This document shows positions 1 to 5,735 of a DNA stretch of 5,868 nucleotides, piece after piece. The notes beneath the pieces are model-generated. The model worked only from the letters and a program-made list of their open reading frames with translations. It was not told where the DNA came from and did not search any database. Position 1 is the first letter of the stretch. Each line of letters opens with the position of its first letter. This DNA comes from Planctomycetota bacterium (lineage in GTDB: Bacteria; Planctomycetota; Planctomycetia; Pirellulales; Lacipirellulaceae): contig JAJDEE010000320.1 in NCBI GenBank assembly GCA_029259975.1, positions 1 through 5,868 of the forward strand. The letters run 5' to 3'. The position numbers and the translations under genes were made by a program.

Positions 1-80
1 TGGATGAAGCCAAGAAGCGAGGCTGGACGGTCGTCGATATGAAACAGGACTGGTTGGCGATTTATCCGAAAGAAAAGTGA
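1..80 (+). CDS. C-terminal end of an unidentified protein (partial, start outside window)
   Basis: An open frame runs from the window edge (first whole codon at position 3) to a TGA at 78-80. The visible 25 residues read DEAKKRGWTVVDMKQDWLAI followed by YPKEK. The mix of charged residues, buried-type hydrophobics (WTVV, WLAIY) and a lysine-rich end looks like a genuine soluble protein C-terminus rather than a chance frame. No domain can be assigned from so little sequence and I do not recognise the family. There is no hydrophobic tail or PEP-CTERM signal, so this end is not a membrane anchor. No strong hairpin with a T-run follows the stop. A chance open frame of this length is possible, so confidence is moderate. 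Confidence 0.6.
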   Translation, partial: DEAKKRGWTVVDMKQDWLAIYPKEK

Positions 81-527
81 CCATAATACATCTGCCGGGA
101 ACAGGAGACCTATCGGCGAACGGATCCCTGCTGGGCGTACAGCCTCACTTCGGACGCATAGAGTCTAGTCGCGAAATCCTGCGGTAGTGAAAGTGACTGA
201 AGTGCGGTACATAGATGCCGTTCAAATTTTCGGTCGCCCTAGCCGACAGCGTCCCCACAATTCTGCTAATTCGCGTCGATCCGACACCTCTGTGTCGTTT
301 CAAGCCCACACCGAATCTGCTTCAAAAAGTACACCTGCGTAAGCTGGAGTGCAAAACACCTACGAATGCGGTCTCTTTCCGTCACGATTTGAGAGCTTAA
401 ATTAATCCATTCGGGGGGCAAGCCAGATCACACGAGATAATCATTGCAAGGGCGACGTAAGTTGTTTAGCTGATACGATTTATCGCTCAGAAGTCTCGGT
501 ATCTCTTCCCAACTGGCAGAACTCATT

Positions 528-543
528 TCTTGAAAGATCAAGA
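528..543. repeat. Short perfect hairpin, 6-bp stem with 4-base loop
   Basis: TCTTGA and TCAAGA flank an AAGA loop. No T-run follows, so this is not a typical intrinsic terminator. It could be an operator half-site pair or chance; a 6-bp stem is not rare. Confidence 0.3.
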
Positions 544-562
544 TTCTCTATGCGAATTCATT

Positions 563-586
563 GACCATTTTGAGGACCATGATTAG
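563..586. repeat. Imperfect 12-bp tandem repeat (two copies)
   Basis: GACCATTTTGAG (563-574) is followed directly by GACCATGATTAG (575-586), with 9 of 12 positions identical and GACCAT intact in both. It lies about 150 bases upstream of the PEP-CTERM gene. Direct hexamers spaced at about one helical turn can bind a regulator, but nothing else here supports that. Confidence 0.3.
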
Positions 587-732
587 TGTGGGTGGGTAGG
601 ATGAAAGCATTAGGTGTTCTACGGTGACAGTACTTAGTTGGAAAGTTCCTTGGGCATTTAGTAATGCAAGGATGAGGGCTTTTTCCTTCGTCTTTCTTTA
701 TTTTCTTTATTGCTTGCTATAGGGGATCGCTA

Positions 733-1437
733 ATGTTTTCGACAACAGGCATACGACCAACTGCGTCTATTCGCCGATATCCGTTTTTTGTTCTTTTTTC
801 TGCTTGGATCTTTGCGATTTTATTGTGCGAATCTTCTTCTGCCATCATTATCAGTTTTGATAGCATCACCAGTAATGGCGTAGGCAGTCCAGGCATTGCT
901 GAGGATCAGCTTTTTGTCGAAGCCCTCGATGTCGCCGGCGATGCTAGTTTCCGTTTCTTTAATACGGGACCAGACGCCTCGAATATCTCCGAGATCTACT
1001 TCGACGATGGTTCGCTACTTGGCATTTCTACTATCATCGATAGTCCCCCCACGGTGGATTTTGAAGAAGGAGCTTCGCCTGGCAACCTTCCTAGTGGCAA
1101 TTCCATCAGTCCAGCCTTTGAAGTTACGGCAGGGTTCCTTGCAGAAGCAGGTAACCCATCTCCCAAGAAAGGCGTAGCTCCTCTTGAGGAAGTTACCATT
1201 ATCTTTGATATGCAAGGCACTCAAACTTTTCAAAGTGTTCTTGACGAATTGGCTGATGGCAGATTACGAATCGGCATCCACGTGACAGCCTTCGACAATG
1301 GGGCTAGTGAGTCGTTGGTGAACGTTCCGATCCCAGAACCCGCAACTTTGAGCTTGATGCTTCTCGGCTTAACGGCCCTAAACGGGTATCCGTCAATCTT
1401 GGGCTGTCGCAGATCTATGCGACGACTTCTACGGTGA
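733..1437 (+). CDS. PEP-CTERM sorting-domain protein
   Basis: The 234-residue protein appears to be exported and then processed at the membrane by the exosortase system. It has a basic N-region (RR at 14-15), a hydrophobic signal core (about 17-32) and a likely signal peptidase site after SSSA near residue 37. The mature domain (38-197) is rich in Asp, Gly, Ser and Phe and predicted mostly beta, typical of planctomycete and other PEP-CTERM proteins of unknown role. The C-terminus has the diagnostic order: PEP at 201-203, a hydrophobic stretch (about 205-224), then a basic tail (CRRSMRRLLR). The ATG is preceded by AGGGGA at 721-726, six bases away, which supports this start. The gene converges on the large minus-strand gene, and its last 23 bases overlap that gene. 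The tail after PEP is slightly longer than usual. The exosortase gene itself is not in the window. Confidence 0.9.
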   Translation: MFSTTGIRPTASIRRYPFFVLFSAWIFAILLCESSSAIIISFDSITSNGVGSPGIAEDQLFVEALDVAGDASFRFFNTGPDASNISEIYFDDGSLLGISTIIDSPPTVDFEEGASPGNLPSGNSISPAFEVTAGFLAEAGNPSPKKGVAPLEEVTIIFDMQGTQTFQSVLDELADGRLRIGIHVTAFDNGASESLVNVPIPEPATLSLMLLGLTALNGYPSILGCRRSMRRLLR

Positions 1438-4400
1438 TTAGCTGAGAATCAAAATCGGAAGAATTACTGCTGCGGCCTACGCGGGCCTCGATCTGTAGTG
1501 TCCCGACGAAATCAGCTGGAGGTGTCACGGTTAGCAATCCGCTGTCGCTCACATCAAAGGTATAGTTCACTGTGCCACGCCTGAAAACAGTCCAAGCAAA
1601 CGAATCGCCTTCAACGTCGGTCGCCGTCAACTGAATCTGGGCGGACGTGTTCGACGAGATGCTTACGGGGCCGATATCGCCCAGGAACGGACGGCTGTTG
1701 AAAGTGTCGTCTTGTACCGTGACGACAAAACTACGATCAAAAGTATTCCCTTGTTGATCGGTCACAGTCACGGTCACGGTCACATCGCCGGTGGTCCCAG
1801 GATCGGCCTTCAAAAAGAGCACTGCATTCTCGTCATCCTGAAAAACCTCGACGTTTTCCATCGTGATGTTAAATTCTACCGGCGACTCCGTACCAATCTG
1901 TGGAACTCCAGGGCGGTCGCCTCGAAGGTCCCCGGGAGGCACTTCAGTCGCCCGACGAACTACGGACGTGTCGCTGATTGCGGCTCGACTCGCTTCGCCT
2001 TCGACGAGGACACCAAAAATCGAGTGATTAAAATCCAAATTGCGCAAGCTTGAGCTACCGCCTTCTGTAACGAAAAACTGCGAATCGTTGGTATCGTCAG
2101 ACGATTTTGCGTAGGACAGCAATCCCGTACGATTATGCTGCAAGTCGGCATGAAAATGATCGTCGAAGTCGCCCAGCGTCGATCCTCCCCTGCCTGAACC
2201 CAGCGGGTCGCCGCCTTGGATCACAAAGTTATCAATAGCGCGGTGAAAAATAACGTCCTCATAAAAGTCGTCGTTCGCCAATTCGATAAAGCGATCTGTC
2301 GCCCGTGAGGCACGCTGCTCGAACAGTTCAAATACTAGATCGCCGTACCCAGCCACATTGATACGAGCCGAACGATTGCCGCTAAGGATCTCGGCCGTTA
2401 CGGACGCGTTGTTCGTCGATACGGTGTACGTCAGCGGGCCGCCGGTAGGGTCGTAGCCATCGAGCGAAACGTGCAGTGGCGAACCGACAAGCAGGGTGTC
2501 GTCTGCGATAGGGGCGATGAACGGGTCGACTGAAAGCGGAATGGTCACTCCGACGTGCTGAGCTAAAGCCGCCAAGCTTTGCACGCCTTCGAGTCGTGAA
2601 TCGTCCGAAAAAATCCAAACCGGGACGTCGGCGTCGGTAATGTTATTGTCGTTGGCGGTTTGATTTAGCGTTCTGTCAGCATTGGTGACTTCGTTAAACG
2701 ACAAGAACTGCCCGCCATCCTCGAAGAGTTCCCGCTGCTCGGTGGTAGCTTCAGACCACGTAGCGCCGAAAAACTCTGCTCCGGCGTTGGTCAAGGCGTT
2801 GGCCAACCCGACGAGATTTTCCGCCGAAACAATGTCGATCGTAATCGTTGGCTTGTTGCTCAACGAACTGGCATCATTCACTTGAATTTCCACAGTTCGA
2901 GTACCGCTCGGATTCACCGCCGTGTTGTTATAACGCAGAGTTTTCAGCACGCGCTCATAGTTTTCAGCAGAATCGACGCCGGACAATAACAAACGCCTCA
3001 GACCGGCCGAATAGGAGGAAGTGATATTCGTACCCGAAGTATCCACTTCCAGAATCTCTTGGAAACTATTGGGCGCAGCGACAAGAACAACCGAAGTCCG
3101 TGAAATCAAACCCTCAGAGGCATTACTAATCGCTAAGCTACTGTCAGCGATCGCAGCCGATCCCAGCCCGATGGCAAATTGCGCTGTTGAGTTGGCACCT
3201 GTTTCGTTCGGGCCGTTAAGATCGATGCTGAGTCTGCCATCGGTAACCGTGACCTGAAACTCCTCGCTATCTGCCAACGGGGGTGTGCCATTGTCAGTCG
3301 CAATAACGCGGAAAGTGACAACACTATTTGCATCGGCTGTCGTGGGAGTCCAGCGTATGACGATTGTGTTGTTGTCGGTGCGTTCGATCGTCGCGTCGGC
3401 AGGCGAATTTGTGGGATCGAGCTGATACGTCAGAATGTCGCCCGCGTTGGGATCGGTCGTCGTAACGGTCACGGACAACTCTGCATTGGGGGCGACCGTC
3501 TGATCGCTGATCTCAGCCATGTCGGGCGTCAGATTGGGTTCCGACTGCACGTCGTCATCCTTAAAACTCCGACCAAACACACCCTGACGATCAGCATCGC
3601 CGTAGCCCGACCAAATAATCGCGCCATTGCCAGCTGCGTCGAGCGCAACAGCCGGGTGTTGCTGATGTCCCGAATTGAAACCGCGAAGTAAAGAATTGAC
3701 CGCCTGTTCGCTACCGACACGATTGCCGTTGGTGTCATACTCCTGCGCCATCACCTCCCAACCACTCCCATCTCCCACACCCGACTGCCAAGTCACGAGA
3801 TATTTGCCTCGTGATCCCGCCACTTGTGCATGCCGTTGATGGCCGGTGGTACCCGTATTCACAATAAATTCGCTACCAACGGCTGTTCCCGTAGCATCAA
3901 ATAGTTGTGCCACAACGGTCCAACTGTCACCATCTTGCCCAAAACTGCTCCAAACGATCATGAAGGAGCCATCGTCTTGCATGGCAACCGAAGCTCCCTG
4001 TTGGTTGGCGGCAGTCGTTGTATTCACGTGGAATTCGTCGCCCTGCCGTGCGCCGGCAGAATCGAATCGCTGGGAGAAAACATCCCAGTCGCGAGCAGAG
4101 TTTTGTCTTCGACTGCTCCAAGTGATAACGTAGTTGCCACCGCTGTTCACTGCGACATCCGACTCGCCTTGATCCCCAACGGTCGTCGTGTTGACCAATT
4201 CTTCGCCGCTAAGAGGCGTCCCATCGGCGCTAAATCTACGCGCAAAAACCCCTGCAGGGTCAACACCGTTTGGCCCACTCCATGAAACGACAAAACTACC
4301 GTCTGCCGCCATCGCCACCGATGGGTCGCGTTGCTTGCCGCCAATCGTTTCGTTGATTAGTTGCTCTCCACCCTGGGGTGCACCAGCGGCATTGAAACGC

Positions 4401-4831
4401 TGCATGAAAATGCCATACTTATCCTCCCGACCACGCCCTTGCCAAATCACAACCGTATTTCCCGCTTCGTTTGCAGCAACGACCGCTCCGGTGCGCGTAC
4501 CGCGAATGGTAGTGCTAACTCGCGTCGCTTCGTCGCTCCGTGCCACACCGTCCAAATCATACCGTCGCAAAAAGATACTTTCGCGTTTGCCAGCTCCCAA
4601 ACCCGCATAGGTGGCTATCGTCCCCGCTGCTTCGCTAACCGCCACCGACGAAACATTTTCGTCGGTTGCCTGAAAGCCGGGCACGACATCATTGACGAGG
4701 AATTCAGCCCCCGTTGGATTGATCGTCAACATCATCCGCGGTTCTAGCCGCTCGTGCGAAAATTTGCGCCACCTCGTAAAGGGTCGAACAGTACGCGAAG
4801 GCCGTAACTTGCTAAGGAGATGCTGAATCAT
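1415..4831 (-). CDS. Giant LEPR-motif secreted protein with repeats, Ig-like, degenerate thioredoxin-like and cyclophilin domains
   Basis: The 1138-residue protein is probably extracellular or cell-surface, with a predicted peptidyl-prolyl cis-trans isomerase activity. Domains in order are: basic N-terminus with the planctomycete LEPR motif (ERLEPRMML, 27-35); seven ~54-residue repeats (42-427); an Ig/cadherin-like domain (440-530); a beta-rich module with the pattern LSGVDSAENYERVLKTLRYN (616-635) seen in large adhesins; a thioredoxin-fold domain (about 672-762) lacking both CXXC cysteines; an Ig-like domain split around a cyclophilin (771-821 and 984-1041, cyclophilin about 822-957); and a final Ig-like domain (1045-1138). 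There is no dockerin, transmembrane segment or PEP-CTERM tail. The protein contains no cysteine. The ATG start puts 26 residues before the LEPR motif, as expected for such proteins; the upstream GGG is a poor ribosome binding site. The substrate is unknown. Confidence 0.93.
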   Translation of the reverse strand: MIQHLLSKLRPSRTVRPFTRWRKFSHERLEPRMMLTINPTGAEFLVNDVVPGFQATDENVSSVAVSEAAGTIATYAGLGAGKRESIFLRRYDLDGVARSDEATRVSTTIRGTRTGAVVAANEAGNTVVIWQGRGREDKYGIFMQRFNAAGAPQGGEQLINETIGGKQRDPSVAMAADGSFVVSWSGPNGVDPAGVFARRFSADGTPLSGEELVNTTTVGDQGESDVAVNSGGNYVITWSSRRQNSARDWDVFSQRFDSAGARQGDEFHVNTTTAANQQGASVAMQDDGSFMIVWSSFGQDGDSWTVVAQLFDATGTAVGSEFIVNTGTTGHQRHAQVAGSRGKYLVTWQSGVGDGSGWEVMAQEYDTNGNRVGSEQAVNSLLRGFNSGHQQHPAVALDAAGNGAIIWSGYGDADRQGVFGRSFKDDDVQSEPNLTPDMAEISDQTVAPNAELSVTVTTTDPNAGDILTYQLDPTNSPADATIERTDNNTIVIRWTPTTADANSVVTFRVIATDNGTPPLADSEEFQVTVTDGRLSIDLNGPNETGANSTAQFAIGLGSAAIADSSLAISNASEGLISRTSVVLVAAPNSFQEILEVDTSGTNITSSYSAGLRRLLLSGVDSAENYERVLKTLRYNNTAVNPSGTRTVEIQVNDASSLSNKPTITIDIVSAENLVGLANALTNAGAEFFGATWSEATTEQRELFEDGGQFLSFNEVTNADRTLNQTANDNNITDADVPVWIFSDDSRLEGVQSLAALAQHVGVTIPLSVDPFIAPIADDTLLVGSPLHVSLDGYDPTGGPLTYTVSTNNASVTAEILSGNRSARINVAGYGDLVFELFEQRASRATDRFIELANDDFYEDVIFHRAIDNFVIQGGDPLGSGRGGSTLGDFDDHFHADLQHNRTGLLSYAKSSDDTNDSQFFVTEGGSSSLRNLDFNHSIFGVLVEGEASRAAISDTSVVRRATEVPPGDLRGDRPGVPQIGTESPVEFNITMENVEVFQDDENAVLFLKADPGTTGDVTVTVTVTDQQGNTFDRSFVVTVQDDTFNSRPFLGDIGPVSISSNTSAQIQLTATDVEGDSFAWTVFRRGTVNYTFDVSDSGLLTVTPPADFVGTLQIEARVGRSSNSSDFDSQLITVEVVA
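1418..1699 (-). other. C-terminal Ig/cadherin-like domain (residues 1045-1138)
   Basis: The order is NSRPFLGDIGPVSISSNTSA, then IQLTATDVEGDSFAWTVF, then LLTVTPPADFVGTLQIEARV, ending LITVEVVA. DxEGD and the TVTPPADFVG turn are typical of bacterial Ig/cadherin-like modules. The chain stops right at the last beta-strand, with no further anchor or sorting signal. Confidence 0.7.
1761..1784. repeat. In-frame hexamer repeat GTCAC[A/G], four copies
   Basis: GTCACA, GTCACG, GTCACG and GTCACA follow each other without a break. On the minus strand they encode the Val-Thr alternation in residues 1017-1024 of the giant protein, an Ig-like beta-strand. Gain or loss of one unit would add or remove one VT pair without a frameshift. 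Confidence 0.8.
1961..2368 (-). other. Cyclophilin-type peptidyl-prolyl isomerase domain (residues 822-957)
   Basis: The signature FHRAIDNFVIQGGD (862-875) contains the catalytic arginine R864 (CypA R55), F869 (F60) and Q872 (Q63). Further on, NDSQFF supplies F920 (F113), and LDFNHSIFG supplies L932 (L122) and H936 (H126). CypA M61 is V870 here, N102 is K909, and W121 is N931. Losing Trp121 predicts weak cyclosporin binding, as in many bacterial cyclophilins, while the conserved Arg, Phe, Gln and His favour an active isomerase. Confidence 0.9.
2546..2818 (-). other. Thioredoxin-like domain with lost CXXC (residues 672-762)
   Basis: The segment LANALTNAGAEFFGATWSEA, then TTEQRELFEDGG, aligns by eye with the thioredoxin domain fused to bacterial VKOR proteins (recalled pattern: GAKFYGAYWCPHC followed by QKELFG). 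In place of CPHC this protein has S693-E694-A695-T696 (codons TCT and ACC at the two Cys positions). The cis-proline is kept (VPVW, P737, matching YPTW), as are the closing LEGVQSLAALAQHVG residues. The fold therefore looks intact, but dithiol/disulfide chemistry at this site is not possible. Confidence 0.7.
3242..3514 (-). other. Ig/cadherin-like domain (residues 440-530)
   Basis: The segment has the typical order of putative Ig/cadherin-like modules: ISDQTVAPNAELSVTV, a DPNAGDILTYQLD strand pair, IRWTPT, then VTFRVIATDNGTPPLADSEE leading to FQVTVTD. The IRWTPTxAD and VxATDNGxPPL motifs are characteristic. It links the repeat array to the central region. Confidence 0.75.
3551..4708 (-). repeat. 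Seven ~54-residue protein repeats (residues 42-427)
   Basis: Units begin near residues 42, 100, 155, 209, 265, 320 and 374. Each follows the pattern [G/S/D]-E-x2-[VI]-N, then about 10 residues, then VA-x4-G-x-[FY]-[VI]-[VI]-x-W-S, then [VF]-x3-[FY]-D-x2-G. The first unit is the most diverged. The same pattern is common in large bacterial surface and RTX-type proteins. Seven units of about this length would suit a seven-bladed beta-propeller, which is an inference and not shown by sequence alone. Confidence 0.85.
4727..4759 (-). other. LEPR-type N-terminal export/sorting motif (residues 25-35)
   Basis: SHERLEPRMML follows a strongly basic N-terminal stretch with many Arg and Lys. This motif heads many very large planctomycete surface proteins. 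It takes the place of a classic signal peptide, and its processing is not well understood. It fixes the true start upstream of residue 29 and excludes the Met codons at 33-34 as starts. Confidence 0.85.
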
Positions 4832-4925
4832 CGTTTGCCCAATTCAATAAACTTTGGCGGTAAAATCATTTGCAGATCAGGGATCAGAGTACGCGGTAAG
4901 CATTTCTGCCCAGGATGCAGATTTC

Positions 4926-4934
4926 ATTATATCA
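4926..4934 (-). promoter_or_regulatory. Extended -10 promoter candidate for the giant gene
   Basis: On the minus strand the sequence reads TGATATAAT, a perfect TGnTATAAT extended -10 element. No good -35 box sits 16-18 bases upstream, which is acceptable for extended -10 promoters. Transcription would begin near 4919 and give a leader of about 88 bases before the ATG at 4831. Confidence 0.5.
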
Positions 4935-4994
4935 GCCAGCACCTCTTTTTCATGTTTTTGAGCACGACCGAGTCAGAATCCTAAAACGGCCTAA

Positions 4995-5023
4995 TTGACT
5001 CCAACCGTCGCGACACCTACATT
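4995..5023 (+). promoter_or_regulatory. Housekeeping-type promoter candidate for the cysteine-rich gene
   Basis: TTGACT (4995-5000, 5 of 6 consensus bases) and TACATT (5018-5023, 4 of 6) are separated by exactly 17 bases. The predicted transcript start near 5030 lies only a few bases before the TTG at 5033, so the outermost start would be almost leaderless. Together with the extended -10 on the other strand, it makes the spacer a divergent promoter region. Confidence 0.45.
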
Positions 5024-5032
5024 CGATATTAG

Positions 5033-5701
5033 TTGCACCAACAGCACCTCCTACTTTTTTCAACCACGTTGTTTCGCCCCGTTAAATCACGTCTACGATC
5101 TTCCTCGCGGCGACTTATCACCATGGTAACCGTCGCAGCAATTTCTGCCTGCGCACTGGGAATACCGCTAAATAAGCCTGCCTCCAAGCCCTCCTCAGAG
5201 CCTTTTCCCTGCATGAACTGCCCCTGCGGCTGCAACACCGCCGAAGTTTGCTGGCGGAACTGTTGCTGCTTTTCTCAGCAAGAAAAATTAGCCTGGGCGC
5301 GTGACAACGGGGTCACTCCTCCGGCCTATGTGCTGGCCGCTGCAAATGCCAGCATCAAGGCAGCGAGGCAAAGCGGCTGTTGTAAAAATAAGGCCAAACA
5401 TTCCTGCTGCTCTTCGCGATCCAAGCAGAAGTGCTGTAGTAGCAAACGCGTTTGCAGCAAGCAGCGTCAGACTGGCAAAAAAACGCGACGCTCTACAGCA
5501 CCGACGATTCTTGTTGTTCATGCTCTGCGTTGCCAAGGTCTAACCGCTTCGCTGACGGCGCTACCGCCCACAGTGATTCCCTTGCAATCGGCTCTCAACC
5601 TGACAGTCCCACCTGTGGGCAAAATCCTTTTCTCCAACGACTTGCTCAAACCGGGGCCATTCTCTGCTCCTGACACGCCGCCTCCGCAGTACTTCGCGTA
5701 A
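5033..5701 (+). CDS. Exported cysteine-rich protein with CPCGC...CCC motif
   Basis: The frame encodes up to 222 residues with 17 cysteines. I recognise the general type from planctomycetes but know no assigned function. A basic stretch (15-27, many Arg) precedes a hydrophobic segment (28-46), so export is likely; ISAC at 37-40 fits a lipobox, giving a possible lipoprotein at Cys40. The core (60-79) reads CMNCPCGCNTAEVCWRNCCC, followed by EKLAWARDNGVTPPAYVLAA. A Lys/Arg/Ser/Cys-rich linker (112-155) has CC pairs at 116, 125 and 134. The end is proline-rich (LPP, VPPVG, PPPQYF). Clustered cysteines suggest metal binding, which is inference. The start is uncertain: TTG 5033, TTG 5069 or ATG 5123, none with a clear ribosome binding site. 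ATG 5123 would lose the basic N-region, so an upstream start is preferred. A 61-base gap leads to the pilin-like gene. Confidence 0.8.
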   Translation: MHQQHLLLFSTTLFRPVKSRLRSSSRRLITMVTVAAISACALGIPLNKPASKPSSEPFPCMNCPCGCNTAEVCWRNCCCFSQQEKLAWARDNGVTPPAYVLAAANASIKAARQSGCCKNKAKHSCCSSRSKQKCCSSKRVCSKQRQTGKKTRRSTAPTILVVHALRCQGLTASLTALPPTVIPLQSALNLTVPPVGKILFSNDLLKPGPFSAPDTPPPQYFA

Positions 5702-5735
5702 GTCATTTCATTAGTTACAGGTCTTTGTGACTTAC
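5698..5735. repeat. 8-bp inverted repeat spanning the stop codon of the cysteine-rich gene
   Basis: GTAAGTCA (5698-5705) is perfectly complementary to TGACTTAC (5728-5735), with 22 bases between. The left arm contains the TAA stop. No T-run follows, so a simple intrinsic terminator is unlikely. It may be an mRNA hairpin or a protein-binding site ahead of the pilin-like gene. Confidence 0.5.

Larger units (their letters stand above)
81..732. other. 652-base gap with no convincing gene
   Basis: I see no supported coding region, tRNA or rRNA here. The longest plus-strand frame (215-400, 61 codons) has no ribosome binding site and no recognisable composition. Visible small structures are a G6 run (413-418), a 6-bp perfect hairpin (528-543), an imperfect 12-bp tandem repeat (563-586) and a pyrimidine-rich tract (679-718, only five purines in 40 bases) just before the next gene. 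The 3' part presumably holds the promoter and leader of the PEP-CTERM gene, but no candidate is strong. The best pair, TTGGAA (638-643) with AGTAAT (660-665) at 16 bp, matches only 4 of 6 bases in each box. Confidence 0.5.
1709..2521 (-). other. Ig-like domain apparently interrupted by the cyclophilin (residues 771-821 and 984-1041)
   Basis: Residues 771-821 read like the first half of an Ig/cadherin-like domain (VGSPLHVSLDGYDPTGGPLT, then YTVS). The matching second half (NAVLFLKADPGTTGDVTVTV, then TVTDQQGNTFDRSFVVTV) resumes only after the cyclophilin. Neither half makes a full domain alone. The insertion is inferred from strand patterns, with no structure available. Confidence 0.6.

Noticed and set aside
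215..400. 61-codon plus-strand open frame in the upstream gap
   Set aside because: It has no ribosome binding site, no recognisable domain or signal and unremarkable composition, and it is short enough to be chance.
561..589. TTGACC followed by TAGTGT as a promoter upstream of the PEP-CTERM gene
   Set aside because: The -10 matches only three of six consensus bases and sits more than 140 bases from the start.
587..600. G-rich stretch GTGGGTGGGTAGG as a G-quadruplex
   Set aside because: It has only two GGG runs, so a stable three-tier quadruplex is not supported.
668..700. AAGGA/TCCTT hairpin with nearby T-rich sequence as a terminator
   Set aside because: The stem is only 5 bp with a long loop, and the T-rich stretch overlaps the stem and forms part of a longer pyrimidine tract leading into the next gene.
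896..1233. Overlapping frames on both strands inside the PEP-CTERM gene
   Set aside because: They are shadows of a frame whose signal peptide and PEP-CTERM tail are both recognisable.
616..1438. 11-bp direct repeat TTCTACGGTGA near 618 and near 1428
   Set aside because: It is a single short repeat about 800 bases apart, one copy inside coding sequence, with no target duplication or mobile element between; probably chance.
1712..4747. Several 60-140 codon frames, mostly plus-strand, within the giant gene
   Set aside because: They are out-of-frame or antisense shadows of a clearly real 1138-codon gene with recognisable domains; none shows a motif of its own.
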